A DNA stretch of 64,000 bases from Salibacterium qingdaonense (GCF_900114715.1 NZ_FOTY01000004.1:185818-249817); one strand, 5' to 3'; numbered from the stretch's first letter, positions 16,967 to 26,198 are shown. The notes: a model not told the origin generated them from the sequence alone. Made by a program: numbers and translations.

Positions 16967-18577
16967 TTACCGGGTCGCCCCTTTTTCCTTTGGAGGACCG
17001 GTTTTTTTCGGGCGCGGTTTAGCTGGTTCGAGATTAACACGAGCTCCGTTAATGCGGGAGTAACGGAGAGCTTCATAAACAAATGGAGCCGATTCTTCCG
17101 GTACTTCTACGAAAGTGAAGTTTTCAAAAATATCAATACGCCCGACTGCCTTGTCCGAGATCCCCACAGCATCGGAAATTTCCTGAACGAGAATTTTCGG
17201 ATTCAACCCTACATTGCGGCCTACATTTATAAAGAAACGGATCATTCCCTTGGCAGCTCCTGTTTCTCCAAAGTGATAACCGTCACTTGTTTCATTGATA
17301 GACGTAGAGAAATTCATTTTCATCAAGGAACGAATGATGTTTTTCGCATCGTATTCGGCCAGCAGTTCATCTGCAATATCATCAAACAGAGAGAGGTTCT
17401 GCTCATCCTGAAACTGATCGATTACCATTTTCTTCCATGATTCCTGTTGTTTTTCGACGACTTCCTCGATCGTAGGAACACTCTGCGCCGGAATGGTCAT
17501 TTTAATTTCTGACTCAATGGAGCGCAGATGCTTCATCTCTCTTGGTGTCACAAGCGTGAGAGCCTGACCTTTGCGGCCGGCGCGTCCCGTTCTGCCGATA
17601 CGGTGTACATAGCTTTCCGGATCCTGTGGAATATCGTAGTTAATCACGTGGCTGACATTCTGAACATCGATACCGCGGGCTGCCACGTCTGTCGCGACGA
17701 GGAATTCGACCGTGCCTTCACGGAACTTGTTCATAACATCATCACGCTGGGACTGGGTTAAATCCCCGTGCAGGCCGTCGGCAAGATATCCACGCGCCTG
17801 CAGCACTTCCGCGAGTTCGGCGACCCCTTTTTTCGTACGGCAGAAAATAATACCGAGTTCCGGGTTCTCGCTGTCCAGAATACGGCACAGGGATTCCTGT
17901 TTGTTCCGCTCCAGCACTTTGTAGTACACCTGATCAATCGACGGTGCCGTAACTTCACTTTTGTTGACTGAAATCGTCGTCGGCTGCACCATATATCTCT
18001 TCGAAAGTTTACGGATTGCCGGCGGAATGGTAGCAGAAAACAGAAGGGTCTGCCGGTCTACGTTAATCTGTTTGAGAATCGTTTCAATATCATCGATAAA
18101 GCCCATATCCAGCATCTCATCGGCTTCATCAAGAACAACCGCGCGCACCCTGTCCAGTTTCAGTGTTTTCCGGCGCAGGTGATCCTGGACACGTCCGGGA
18201 GTTCCAATGACGATTTGGACCCCTTGTTTCAACGCTTTAATCTGATGTCCGATGGACTGTCCGCCGTAAATCGGAAGCGTGCGGATATTTAAGTTTTTAG
18301 ACAGTTTCTGCAGCTCTCCGGAGACTTGAATGGCAAGTTCTCTTGTCGGAGTCAGAATCATCGCCTGCACGTGATCTTCATCAGTAATACGGTTAATCAG
18401 CGGGATACCAAATGCAGCCGTTTTCCCTGTTCCTGTCTGAGCCTGGCCGATTAAATCCCTGGATTTTAAAATTTCCGGAATGGCTTTTTCCTGAACCGGG
18501 GAAGGTTCTTCAAATCCCATTTCCCGTACGGCCTGCTTTATTTCATCTTTTACTTCAAAATCGTCAAAATACGTCAT
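16967..18577 (-). CDS. DEAD-box RNA helicase with C-terminal DbpA-type RNA-binding domain
   Basis: The 536-residue protein unwinds structured RNA. The conserved helicase motifs are all present: AQTGTGKT (46-53), PTRELA, GG, TPGR, DEAD, SAT, ARGID and HRIGRTGR. A second domain near residues 435-510 (RFFINVGRNVGLNPKILVQEI...FTFVEV) is the DbpA/CsdA-type RNA recognition fold, and a short Lys/Pro-rich tail follows. This places it with the DeaD/CsdA group, which acts in cold response, ribosome assembly and RNA decay. It has its own terminator. I give no symbol because cshA, deaD and dbpA cannot be separated by eye. Confidence 0.93.
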   Translation of the reverse strand: MTYFDDFEVKDEIKQAVREMGFEEPSPVQEKAIPEILKSRDLIGQAQTGTGKTAAFGIPLINRITDEDHVQAMILTPTRELAIQVSGELQKLSKNLNIRTLPIYGGQSIGHQIKALKQGVQIVIGTPGRVQDHLRRKTLKLDRVRAVVLDEADEMLDMGFIDDIETILKQINVDRQTLLFSATIPPAIRKLSKRYMVQPTTISVNKSEVTAPSIDQVYYKVLERNKQESLCRILDSENPELGIIFCRTKKGVAELAEVLQARGYLADGLHGDLTQSQRDDVMNKFREGTVEFLVATDVAARGIDVQNVSHVINYDIPQDPESYVHRIGRTGRAGRKGQALTLVTPREMKHLRSIESEIKMTIPAQSVPTIEEVVEKQQESWKKMVIDQFQDEQNLSLFDDIADELLAEYDAKNIIRSLMKMNFSTSINETSDGYHFGETGAAKGMIRFFINVGRNVGLNPKILVQEISDAVGISDKAVGRIDIFENFTFVEVPEESAPFVYEALRYSRINGARVNLEPAKPRPKKTGPPKEKGATR

Positions 18578-18674
18578 ACGTTACCACCTTTTCTTTTAAA
18601 GAAGCCCGCTTTCCACTGACTTGTACAGCGGGAGGGCTGGTTTCAACCGGACGATGATACATTCCCGGCCGGTT

Positions 18675-19901
18675 CTATCTGTTCAATACGTACCAACATC
18701 CGTAATAAACCGCCATCCGCCGGATATGTTCCCGGCTCCCTGACAGTTGAAGGAGGTGCGATTCGATCGTTCCATTTACCGAAATTCCGATCCATACGGT
18801 GCCGGGTTCCTTTCCTTCCAGTGTTCCGGGTCCTGCACTTCCTGTGAAACTGATACCAATCGTCGTGCCGTAAAGAACACGAACCTTCTCGGCCATCTGC
18901 TCCGCGCATTCTTTGCTGACCGCTCCGAAATCATCAAGAATACTCTGTTCTATTTCCAGCACTTTCGTTTTGGCTTCTTCCGTATAGACAGTGAATGCCC
19001 CTTCAAACACATTAGACGCACCAGAAATGTCTACAAGAGCTTTTGAAAACCATCCACCCGTTATACTTTCAGCAGCTGCTATTGTATCATTGCTGCGCCC
19101 TAGTTCCGTAACAACCCGGGAAGGCAGCGTTTCCTGATCTTTTCCATAAAGGTAGGAGCCGGCTGTGCGGGTAATATCATGCTCCACATTATCCAGCATT
19201 TCTTCCGCTTTTTGACGGTCGGGCGCCTTGGCGGTCAGCCTGACGGTCACTTCCCCATCGGAAGCGAGAGGAGCGATGGTTGGATTTGTCTGCTTCTCAA
19301 TGATATCAGAAAGCTGTTCTTCCAGACTTGATTCACCGATACCAAAAAAACGGAGTACCCGGGAATGAACCACCGCGTGCTCGTCCAACCGGTTCAGAAG
19401 GTAAGGTTTCATACTGTATTCAAACATATGTTTCAATTCACGCGGCGGTCCCGGAAGCAGCAGAAACAGAGAACGCTCCCACACTTGTGCAACACCGCAC
19501 GCAAAACCTGCTTCATTATAAAATACATCGCTGCCCTCTGTATAGAGCGCCTGCTTCTTATTGTTTTGAGGCATCGGCTTTTCTTTTCCGTCGAAGTAAG
19601 ATTTCATTTTTTCCATGGTAGGTTCATGAATAACGAGCGGTCTTTCGGTGAGGCGTGCGAGCATATCTTTGGTGAGATCATCCTGCGTGGGCCCGAGTCC
19701 GCCTGTAACCACGACGACGTCAGCACGTTCAGCGGCTTCCCGGAATGCTTCAAGAAGACGCGTCTCATTGTCACCAACGACTGTGTGGCGGTACACGTTA
19801 ATACCGATTCCAGCCAGCTCCTCAGACAGATATTTTCCGTTTGTGTTTGCAATCTGTCCAAGTAGAAGTTCCGAACCTACAGCAATGATTTCTGCATTCA
19901 T
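18675..19901 (-). CDS. cinA: CinA: competence/damage-inducible protein, ADP-ribose pyrophosphatase and nicotinamide-nucleotide amidase
   Basis: The 408-residue protein has the usual two-domain form. An N-terminal MoaB/MogA-like COG1058 domain (MNAEIIAVGSELLLGQIANTN, VVTGGLGPTQDD) is followed by a C-terminal CinA/PncC domain from about residue 255 (AAAESITGGWFS, GSAGPGT, GTVWIGI). The family hydrolyses ADP-ribose and deamidates NMN in NAD recycling, and in some bacteria it is brought to the membrane during competence. It follows pgsA by 22 bases and is probably co-transcribed with it. Confidence 0.96.
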   Translation of the reverse strand: MNAEIIAVGSELLLGQIANTNGKYLSEELAGIGINVYRHTVVGDNETRLLEAFREAAERADVVVVTGGLGPTQDDLTKDMLARLTERPLVIHEPTMEKMKSYFDGKEKPMPQNNKKQALYTEGSDVFYNEAGFACGVAQVWERSLFLLLPGPPRELKHMFEYSMKPYLLNRLDEHAVVHSRVLRFFGIGESSLEEQLSDIIEKQTNPTIAPLASDGEVTVRLTAKAPDRQKAEEMLDNVEHDITRTAGSYLYGKDQETLPSRVVTELGRSNDTIAAAESITGGWFSKALVDISGASNVFEGAFTVYTEEAKTKVLEIEQSILDDFGAVSKECAEQMAEKVRVLYGTTIGISFTGSAGPGTLEGKEPGTVWIGISVNGTIESHLLQLSGSREHIRRMAVYYGCWYVLNR

Positions 19902-19923
19902 GATTATCCTCTCCGTTCTTTGT

Positions 19924-20502
19924 TTACATGGAGCCTTTGAAAACGTGGCGGTTCTTCACGAAATAGTCCACTCCCGACACAATGGTTAACAGTACGGCTG
20001 TCCACATGAAAATCATACCTGCGGGGATATTCCAGGCGGCAAACGGTACATTGTGCAGAAGCAGCACAGCCAGTGCCAGCATCTGAAACACTGTTTTCCA
20101 TTTGGCCAGGCCGCTGGCAGCGATAACCATGCCGTCGGAAGCAGCCACCAGTCTCATACCGGTTACAGCAAACTCGCGGCTTAATATAACAATTCCCATC
20201 CAGGCCGGTACAAGCTGCAGCTCAATCAGCGAAAGGAGCGCGGCGGTTACGAGAAGCTTATCCGCCAGCGGATCGAGAAATTTTCCAAATGTGCTGACGA
20301 GATTATACTTTCTGGCATAGTACCCGTCCAGCCAGTCTGTTGCCGCCGCAATAATGAAAAGAACAGCACCTGCGAGGTGGGGCCAGGGGAGCGTTGTTCC
20401 GCTTATTTCAAACTGTCCCGTGGAAAAAGGAACAAGCATTAATACCATAAATACGGGGATCATCAGGATCCGGGCTGTTGTTATTTGGTTGGGCAGATTC
20501 AT
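19924..20502 (-). CDS. pgsA: CDP-diacylglycerol-glycerol-3-phosphate 3-phosphatidyltransferase
   Basis: The 192-residue membrane enzyme makes phosphatidylglycerol phosphate, the committed step to phosphatidylglycerol and cardiolipin. The CDP-alcohol phosphotransferase motif is complete: DWLDGYYAR, then GKFLDPLADK. Several hydrophobic helices span the rest. I chose the ATG at 20500-20502 (MNLPNQIT), which follows GGGGGACC; upstream codons add only an unconserved extension. It lies between ymfM and cinA as in B. subtilis. A terminator after ymfM suggests pgsA-cinA may also start from its own promoter, which I could not identify. Confidence 0.96.
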   Translation of the reverse strand: MNLPNQITTARILMIPVFMVLMLVPFSTGQFEISGTTLPWPHLAGAVLFIIAAATDWLDGYYARKYNLVSTFGKFLDPLADKLLVTAALLSLIELQLVPAWMGIVILSREFAVTGMRLVAASDGMVIAASGLAKWKTVFQMLALAVLLLHNVPFAAWNIPAGMIFMWTAVLLTIVSGVDYFVKNRHVFKGSM

Positions 20503-20615
20503 CAAGGTCCCCCCGCTTCTTTCTATTTGCACGGCGTCTGCAGAAATCCATTTTTCATTGTATCATACTGCCGGCACAAACGAGACGAAAAGGCTCCGAT
20601 TCTTTCACAAAAAAA

Positions 20616-20639
20616 CCCGGGAACTCTGTCGAACCCGGG
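20616..20639 (-). terminator. Intrinsic terminator after ymfM
   Basis: A CCCGGG stem with a 12-base loop is followed by TTTTTTT on the minus strand, 9 bases past the ymfM stop. Confidence 0.85.
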
Positions 20640-20647
20640 GCTTTCGT

Positions 20648-21619
20648 TTATTCGGGCTGTTTATCGAAAATGAGGTGCTGGTGAACAGTCTCATTTGTAT
20701 TAATCGGATATTCGACCATTTCTCCGTTAAACCGCACTGTCACATTGGGTGAACTGCCGATATTAAGATGAACGTAATTCTCATCGCTCAGATCCATTTC
20801 GATGCTGTCGCCCGGCTCCAGACCGGATACATCTTCCAGGTTATTTCCGTTCTCATCCTCCACTGCAAGCCATGCATTTCCGGTGAGCGACAGTTCTATC
20901 ACCATTTCTCCCGCTCCCGATACATCAAAAATCGAGCGGTTCCCGTTGACCGTTTCTACAAATTCCGGGGTCACGGTCTCGTTTGTTTCATTCGAGTCGT
21001 TCGTACCGGCTTCTTCATCCGATGATGAATTTTCGGATCCGCTTTCGCCGCCGTTGTTTCCGGAATCTTCGTCCTCATTATTTTGGGATGAATCGGAATC
21101 AGAAGACGCGGGATCTTCTTCTTCCTGATCCTCCTGATTACCCTCCGGTTCCCGGTTGTCCTCGTTTGAGTCCATCTCAATACCCGGTTCTTCATCCGGT
21201 GAAGCTCCTTCCGGACTACCTTGATCTGTTCCCTGAACAACGAGATACACCGCCGCTGCTACAACAAGCAGAAAAAGAACCCCTAGCAGAGCGGGCAGTA
21301 CAGGAGACTTGCGGCGCCCCGTTTTCCCGGCTTTGGGATTGACTTTTTCCGCGCGGGACGGCAGGTCTGTCGTCTGTTGTTTCGGCTGGGGCAGCTCCTT
21401 TCCATATGTTTCGAACACATCTTCCGGGTTCAGCCGAAGCGCTTCGGCGTAGCTCTTCACAAAAGCTCTCGTGTAAAAGGAACCGGGGAGGGCATCATAC
21501 CGGCCTTCTTCAATGGCAGTTAGATACCTCTTTTGTATCTTTGTCATTTCCTGAAGGTTTTCAATCGTAATACCCTGTTCTTCTCTTTTTGTTTTTAAGT
21601 ATTGACCAAGCTCTGACAA
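20648..21619 (-). CDS. ymfM: RodZ-like helix-turn-helix membrane protein (YmfM)
   Basis: The 323-residue protein has a cytoplasmic HTH of the RodZ type (about residues 3-75), a basic patch before the membrane, one transmembrane helix (about 107-128), an extremely acidic D/E/N/S-rich linker of about 75 residues, and a C-terminal beta-rich DUF4115-like domain. RodZ proteins anchor the MreB cytoskeleton and help control rod shape. The start is TTG at 21617-21619 (MSELGQYLK), which aligns with B. subtilis YmfM and follows AGGTGG; a GTG three codons upstream is the alternative. It follows ymfK after 16 bases. Confidence 0.88.
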   Translation of the reverse strand: MSELGQYLKTKREEQGITIENLQEMTKIQKRYLTAIEEGRYDALPGSFYTRAFVKSYAEALRLNPEDVFETYGKELPQPKQQTTDLPSRAEKVNPKAGKTGRRKSPVLPALLGVLFLLVVAAAVYLVVQGTDQGSPEGASPDEEPGIEMDSNEDNREPEGNQEDQEEEDPASSDSDSSQNNEDEDSGNNGGESGSENSSSDEEAGTNDSNETNETVTPEFVETVNGNRSIFDVSGAGEMVIELSLTGNAWLAVEDENGNNLEDVSGLEPGDSIEMDLSDENYVHLNIGSSPNVTVRFNGEMVEYPINTNETVHQHLIFDKQPE

Positions 21620-21635
21620 TGTTACCACCTACCAC

Positions 21636-22412
21636 TTAACTGATATCAAATGACGAAAAACCGGACTCCACGACCTCATATGTAATCTCTTCGGATTCAT
21701 TGTTCCGCAGTTCTATCATACAGTCAAAATCATCCAGTGTATACCGTGATTCCCGGACAAATATATCCGGATGCTCCACCACTTTGACGGCGGGCTGTTT
21801 CATAATATCGTGCACAAGCTCCTGATGACGGCTGGAAGCTCTCATCATTGATACGATGCCGTCTATAATATAAATATGTCCCTTTTCGAGCTCATCTTCG
21901 GCCAGTTGATTACGCACTGTCTGTCGAAGCATCGTGGACGAAATAAAAGACCAGCGTTTATTGGCACACACACTGGCGGCCACCAGCGACTCTGTCTTGC
22001 CGACTCTGGGCATGCCCCGTATTCCGACAAGATAATGACGGTCCTTTTTAAACAGTTCAGCCATAAAATCCACAAGCAGCCCGAGTTCATCGCGGACGAA
22101 ACGAAACGTCTTTTTGCCGTCGGCATCACGCTCAATATAACGGCCGTGCATAACCGCCAGCCTGTCCCGGAGCTGCGGCTCCCTCATTCTGCGCACCGTA
22201 ATATTATCCATCGTGCCCAGAATCGCACGAAATCGCGCGACCTGATCATCCCGGGAACTGCGGATCAGCATACCGCGCCTTCCATCTTCCACACCGTTTA
22301 TCGTTACTATATTAATGGAAAGAATGCCCAGAAGAGAAGAAATATCCCCGAGGAGTCCCGGACGGTTTTGATGAATCTCATATTCAAGATACCATTCTTT
22401 TTTCTCTTCCAT
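21636..22412 (-). CDS. ymfK: YmfK family protein (DUF3388)
   Basis: The 258-residue cytoplasmic protein matches the YmfK family. The N-terminus resembles an ACT-type domain (EYEIHQNRPGLLGDISSLLG) and a P-loop-like GIRGMPRVGKTES lies near residue 140. The C-terminus is acidic. No biochemical function is established. I chose the ATG at 22410-22412, 7 bases after a GGTGGG ribosome binding site. It is first in a unit with ymfM, and its upstream region holds two AT-rich palindromes. Confidence 0.85.
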   Translation of the reverse strand: MEEKKEWYLEYEIHQNRPGLLGDISSLLGILSINIVTINGVEDGRRGMLIRSSRDDQVARFRAILGTMDNITVRRMREPQLRDRLAVMHGRYIERDADGKKTFRFVRDELGLLVDFMAELFKKDRHYLVGIRGMPRVGKTESLVAASVCANKRWSFISSTMLRQTVRNQLAEDELEKGHIYIIDGIVSMMRASSRHQELVHDIMKQPAVKVVEHPDIFVRESRYTLDDFDCMIELRNNESEEITYEVVESGFSSFDIS

Positions 22413-22439
22413 GCTGCTTCCCACCTCTAAAACAGACAA

Positions 22440-22494
22440 ATATATCAGATATATGTCATTTTACGCTATTTTTTTCTGTTTGAATAGTACTATT
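22440..22494. promoter_or_regulatory. AT-rich palindromes upstream of ymfK
   Basis: Two perfect palindromes lie in the ymfK upstream region: a 15-base one at 22440-22454 (ATATATC-A-GATATAT) and a 12-base one at 22483-22494 (AATAGTACTATT). A TTGTAC/TACTAT pair on the minus strand has a 15-base spacer, too short for a convincing promoter. Operator function is inference. Confidence 0.3.
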
Positions 22495-22533
22495 ACAATT
22501 TTGAGTACAATATCTAACCTGTCATACATAAAA

Positions 22534-22563
22534 CGGCAGGCTGTATCCGGAAACAGCCTGCCG
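22534..22563 (-). terminator. Intrinsic terminator after ymfJ
   Basis: An 11-bp perfect GC-rich stem (CGGCAGGCTGT and its complement) with an 8-base loop is followed by TTTTA on the minus strand, just past the ymfJ stop. Confidence 0.8.
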
Positions 22564-22569
22564 CATTAT

Positions 22570-22827
22570 TTATTTCGATGAATCAGATTGAACCAGTTTA
22601 ACCATCATGTTGGCAATGGCGTGCTGCTCCTCTTTGTCTGCAACATGCCAGAGGTCGGATAAAATCCGTTCCTGCTCGTTTTTTGGATCAACCGAATCAG
22701 CAAGATACTCACCAACTTCATAGGCCACGTCCGACACGACGCTGTCATTCATGCCTTCCTGCTTCGCCTGATCCAGCCTGCCGTCCAGAAACTGTTTCCA
22801 TTGATCCCAGTTGTCCATAACCGACAT
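22570..22827 (-). CDS. ymfJ: YmfJ family protein (DUF3243)
   Basis: The 85-residue acidic protein matches the DUF3243 family in length and pattern: MSVMDNWDQWKQFL at the start, DVAYEVGEYLAD, and NMMVKLV near the end. The function is unknown. I chose the ATG at 22825-22827, 8 bases after AAGGAGG; an upstream in-frame ATG would add an unrelated 38-residue stretch. It follows the ymfF-ymfH-ymfI unit and ends at a terminator. Confidence 0.9.
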   Translation of the reverse strand: MSVMDNWDQWKQFLDGRLDQAKQEGMNDSVVSDVAYEVGEYLADSVDPKNEQERILSDLWHVADKEEQHAIANMMVKLVQSDSSK

Positions 22828-22906
22828 TACTATTTCCTCCTTCCAGAACATTTCTTTTCTAGTCTGCTCCGGTGGAAAAAATATATGTATCATCCGGCGT
22901 ATGTTT

Positions 22907-23626
22907 TCACCAGGCTCCGTTAACATCGAGAATGTGTCCATTAATATACGATGCAGCAGGAGTCATCAGAAAACATACAGCTTCCGCTATTTCCCCGGGG
23001 CGGGCAAATCGTCCTGCCGGAACTTCTTCAGCCAGTTCGCGCTGCTCGTCTTCGGTAAATTCCTGCATCATAGGGCTGTCCACCATACCAGGGGCCACGG
23101 CATTAACACGGATGCCAGAAGGTGCCGTTTCCTTTGCGAGAGCCTTTACGAATGTATTCATACCGCCTTTCATAGCGGAGTATGCTGTCTCAAGCGCTGC
23201 ACCACGCTCCCCCCAGATCGAAGAAATGAGAACAATTGACCCTTGTTTCCGGGAAATCATACCGGGAAGCAGTTCGTGAACAAGCCACATCGCGTTTAAC
23301 AGATGAAGATTCGCAAGTTGAAACAATTCTTTCTCCTCCATATCCTGAAACAATCCGTAGGAAGCGGAGCCGCAGTTGTACACAATACGGCCGATTGGAC
23401 CGTGAAGCTGCGCCGCAAGAGAAGAAGCTCCTCCTGCGGCGGAAAGGTCGGCTTCTATCAGATACACTTCACTGCCGTGTTCTTCACACTGCTTTTTCAC
23501 ACGTTCTGCGTTTTCTCTGGAACGATGATAATGAAGAAAAAGCACCTCGCCCTCCCCGGCCAGGGAACGGGAAACAGCACTGCCTATGGCCCCTCCCGCC
23601 CCGGTAATGAGTGTGCCGGTTTTCAC
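22907..23626 (-). CDS. ymfI: Short-chain dehydrogenase/reductase YmfI (FabG-like)
   Basis: The 239-residue Rossmann enzyme has the nucleotide motif TGAGGAIG at residues 8-15, the NCGSASYG region, and the catalytic YSAMK. The tail (GHILDVNGAW) is typical of the SDR family. It is FabG-like, but its operon partners are M16 peptidases and not fatty-acid genes, so the substrate is unknown. Its ATG overlaps the ymfH stop by four bases, which indicates tight translational coupling. Confidence 0.93.
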   Translation of the reverse strand: MKTGTLITGAGGAIGSAVSRSLAGEGEVLFLHYHRSRENAERVKKQCEEHGSEVYLIEADLSAAGGASSLAAQLHGPIGRIVYNCGSASYGLFQDMEEKELFQLANLHLLNAMWLVHELLPGMISRKQGSIVLISSIWGERGAALETAYSAMKGGMNTFVKALAKETAPSGIRVNAVAPGMVDSPMMQEFTEDEQRELAEEVPAGRFARPGEIAEAVCFLMTPAASYINGHILDVNGAW

Positions 23627-24924
23627 GATGACTGCTCCTGTTTTTTCGTAATCCGGGATACCGCCCGGTTATGCTCTTGAAACAACTCCGGAAGCAGTGC
23701 CTGAATCTCTTCCATCGTAATTTCTTCCAGGAGCGGGATGACATCAAACAGATATAGTCCGAAAAACGCGTATTCGGTATATTGGTTGGCAAGAAACTCC
23801 GGCGAATTCAGCTGTTTCAGGAAAGAGCCGATCTTTTTACGACGGACCACTTCGATTTGGTTCTCGTTTATACCGGTTGATTTTGCGTCTTCCACCGCCT
23901 GGATAATACGATCGGCGAGTGCGTCGGGGTCGTTTGTATCTCCGCCGAAGGCCGCAAACGAAAAAGAGCGCTCCAGCATGAATTCCGAAGAAAAAGAATC
24001 ATCAATCAAACCTTCACGGTAAAGGGATTCATAAACGTCCGATCCGGCCCCGAACAGCGTCTCCAGTAAAATTTCAATGGTCAGTTCATAACGGAGAAGA
24101 GCTTTTCCCTCTTTATCCGGTACCGGAATTTTATATCCCACCATACATTTTGGTGTGTTTACGCTCATCGGAACCGTTGATACCCGCTGTACCGCTTCAG
24201 CTGGTTCGTCTTCCACTACTCGTTCCACCGGTTCCGGCTCCTTGAATGTCTTTTGCTCCTGATTCTGTTTCACGAGCTCTATGGTGTGGGCAGGGTCTGC
24301 ATTTCCTGCTACACAGAGGATCATGTTTCCGGGATGATAAAAGGTTTCATAACACGTATACAGGTCTTCCTTTGAAATCTGCTGAATGGAATCCACCGTC
24401 CCCGCAATATCTATCTTCACAGGATGATGGTGATAAAGGGAGGACAACAGATGGAAAAACAGCTGCCAGTCCGGGTTATCATCATACATTCTTATTTCCT
24501 GTCCGATAATACCTTTTTCTTTTTCCACGGATTCATCGGTGAAATAAGGGTGCTGCACGAAATCAAGAAGGGTTGTTAAATTTTTGTCGACTTCCTGGGT
24601 ACTTGAAAAGAGATAAGCGGTTTTCGTGAAGCTCGTAAAAGCATTAGCCGAGGCTCCCTGCTCCCCGAAAGTCTGGAAAACATCTCCTTTTTCGTCTTCA
24701 AACATTTTGTGTTCCAGAAAATGAGCAATTCCATCCGGAACGTTTACCGGCTCATTTTTGCCGATTGGTACAAAACGATTGTCGATGGAACCGTAATTCG
24801 TTGTAAAAACAGCAAACGTCTTCTGAAAATCCTGTTTTGGAATCACTAAGACTGTCAGCCCGTTCGGCAGTACTTCTTTATGCACCGTTTCCTGTACCTG
24901 CTCGAATGTCAGCGTTTCACTCAT
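23623..24924 (-). CDS. ymfH: M16 family zinc peptidase YmfH
   Basis: The 433-residue protein carries the inverted zinc motif HFLEH at residues 68-72, so it is the catalytic partner of the YmfF/YmfH pair. M16 peptidases cut small unfolded peptides inside a two-domain shell; here the shell is probably a heterodimer with YmfF. It overlaps ymfF upstream and ymfI downstream by four bases each. The physiological substrate is not known. Confidence 0.93.
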   Translation of the reverse strand: MSETLTFEQVQETVHKEVLPNGLTVLVIPKQDFQKTFAVFTTNYGSIDNRFVPIGKNEPVNVPDGIAHFLEHKMFEDEKGDVFQTFGEQGASANAFTSFTKTAYLFSSTQEVDKNLTTLLDFVQHPYFTDESVEKEKGIIGQEIRMYDDNPDWQLFFHLLSSLYHHHPVKIDIAGTVDSIQQISKEDLYTCYETFYHPGNMILCVAGNADPAHTIELVKQNQEQKTFKEPEPVERVVEDEPAEAVQRVSTVPMSVNTPKCMVGYKIPVPDKEGKALLRYELTIEILLETLFGAGSDVYESLYREGLIDDSFSSEFMLERSFSFAAFGGDTNDPDALADRIIQAVEDAKSTGINENQIEVVRRKKIGSFLKQLNSPEFLANQYTEYAFFGLYLFDVIPLLEEITMEEIQALLPELFQEHNRAVSRITKKQEQSS

Positions 24925-26198
24925 GTATGATCCTCCTCATTTCTCAGAAAGTAAGCCGTATCCAGTACGGTTCTTGCAGCACAGTCTGTCACATCTTCAC
25001 GGTTCACGTCTTCAATCTGTTTCAGCCAGTTCTCAAATGGACGCCGGTGCTGTGCCATGCGCTGCTGGTAATACAATTCAATCAACCCACGCGGGTGGTC
25101 CATTGTCTCCAGCAGCTGATTTTTCAACATTGTTTTCGTCTGTTCCAGGTCTTCATCGGTAAACAATCCCCCGCGGATATCCTCCATCTGCTGTTTAATG
25201 ATGGTGGACGCTTTTTCGTAATCTCCCGGTTCAATACCCGCCATAACCAAAATGATGCCTTTCTGGCTTTCATAGCGGGAAGCGGCGTAATAGGCCATGC
25301 TTTCTTTTTCCCTGACATTGATGAACAATTTGGAATTCGGAAAGCCTCCAAACATTCCGTTCATCACCTGCATCGCCGAGAATTGTTCGTCGGCAAATGT
25401 TACAGGCGTCCGGTACCCAAGATGCAGTTTGCCCTGCTGAATATCATCTGTTTCCAGTACTTCTTTTTCCTCAGTCTGCTTTTTCTCTTGCGTTTCCGGA
25501 GAAATGGATGAATCTTGCGGATGAGGGGAGACTGAAAAAACTGAAACGGCTTTTTGTGCTTCATCAGTTGTTACATTTCCTAAAATGTACAGGCACATAT
25601 CATCCCCGGCAAGCATGCGGCGGTATTCGTTCATCAAATCCTGCGCGGTAAGATGTTCTACATCCTCTGCTTCTCCGTACGGATGAACGGAAAATGGTTC
25701 TCCACTGCACATATGTTCAATGAGACGTTTATTCGCATACCGCATTTTGTCATCATAAATGGACTGAATCCTCTGAATCAGCGCCCTTTTCTCTTCGTTG
25801 ATGACCTGCTCATCAAATGTCCCATCCGGTAGATATGGGTTTTCCAGAACCTGCTGCAAAAAAAATACGCTTTCCTGAAACAATGGAGGAGCATTCTTAA
25901 TGAAGTTTTCGTTCGCAATTTCCATTTTTACTGAAATAACGTGATGTTCGCCTTTTCGCTGAACATCAGCGTGTAAAGAAGAACCGTACAGTTCATCCAG
26001 GTAACGGCGGATTGATTTGCGCGAGCGGTGGGTGTCTGTGGCACTCTGCAGAACACTTGCCAGCAGAGCCCGGGCGGCTGCCGTTTTTCTCTGTAACGTC
26101 GTTTTGATCTGCAGAACAAGCGTCGTCGTTTTATATTTTTCTGTCGGTATGATCCGGACATCCAGACCATGACTGTCTACTGTTTTTTCCTCAAGCAT
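24921..26198 (-). CDS. ymfF: Inactive M16 peptidase-like subunit YmfF
   Basis: The 425-residue protein has the M16 fold, but no HxxEH motif appears where it should in the first domain (ARALLASVLQSATDTHRS). It is therefore most likely the non-catalytic partner of YmfH, as in mitochondrial processing peptidase pairs. The ATG follows GGAGGATAAAAAAGC and lies 21 bases after the spoIIIE stop, so it is probably read from the spoIIIE promoter. The stop overlaps ymfH by four bases. Confidence 0.93.
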   Translation of the reverse strand: MLEEKTVDSHGLDVRIIPTEKYKTTTLVLQIKTTLQRKTAAARALLASVLQSATDTHRSRKSIRRYLDELYGSSLHADVQRKGEHHVISVKMEIANENFIKNAPPLFQESVFFLQQVLENPYLPDGTFDEQVINEEKRALIQRIQSIYDDKMRYANKRLIEHMCSGEPFSVHPYGEAEDVEHLTAQDLMNEYRRMLAGDDMCLYILGNVTTDEAQKAVSVFSVSPHPQDSSISPETQEKKQTEEKEVLETDDIQQGKLHLGYRTPVTFADEQFSAMQVMNGMFGGFPNSKLFINVREKESMAYYAASRYESQKGIILVMAGIEPGDYEKASTIIKQQMEDIRGGLFTDEDLEQTKTMLKNQLLETMDHPRGLIELYYQQRMAQHRRPFENWLKQIEDVNREDVTDCAARTVLDTAYFLRNEEDHT

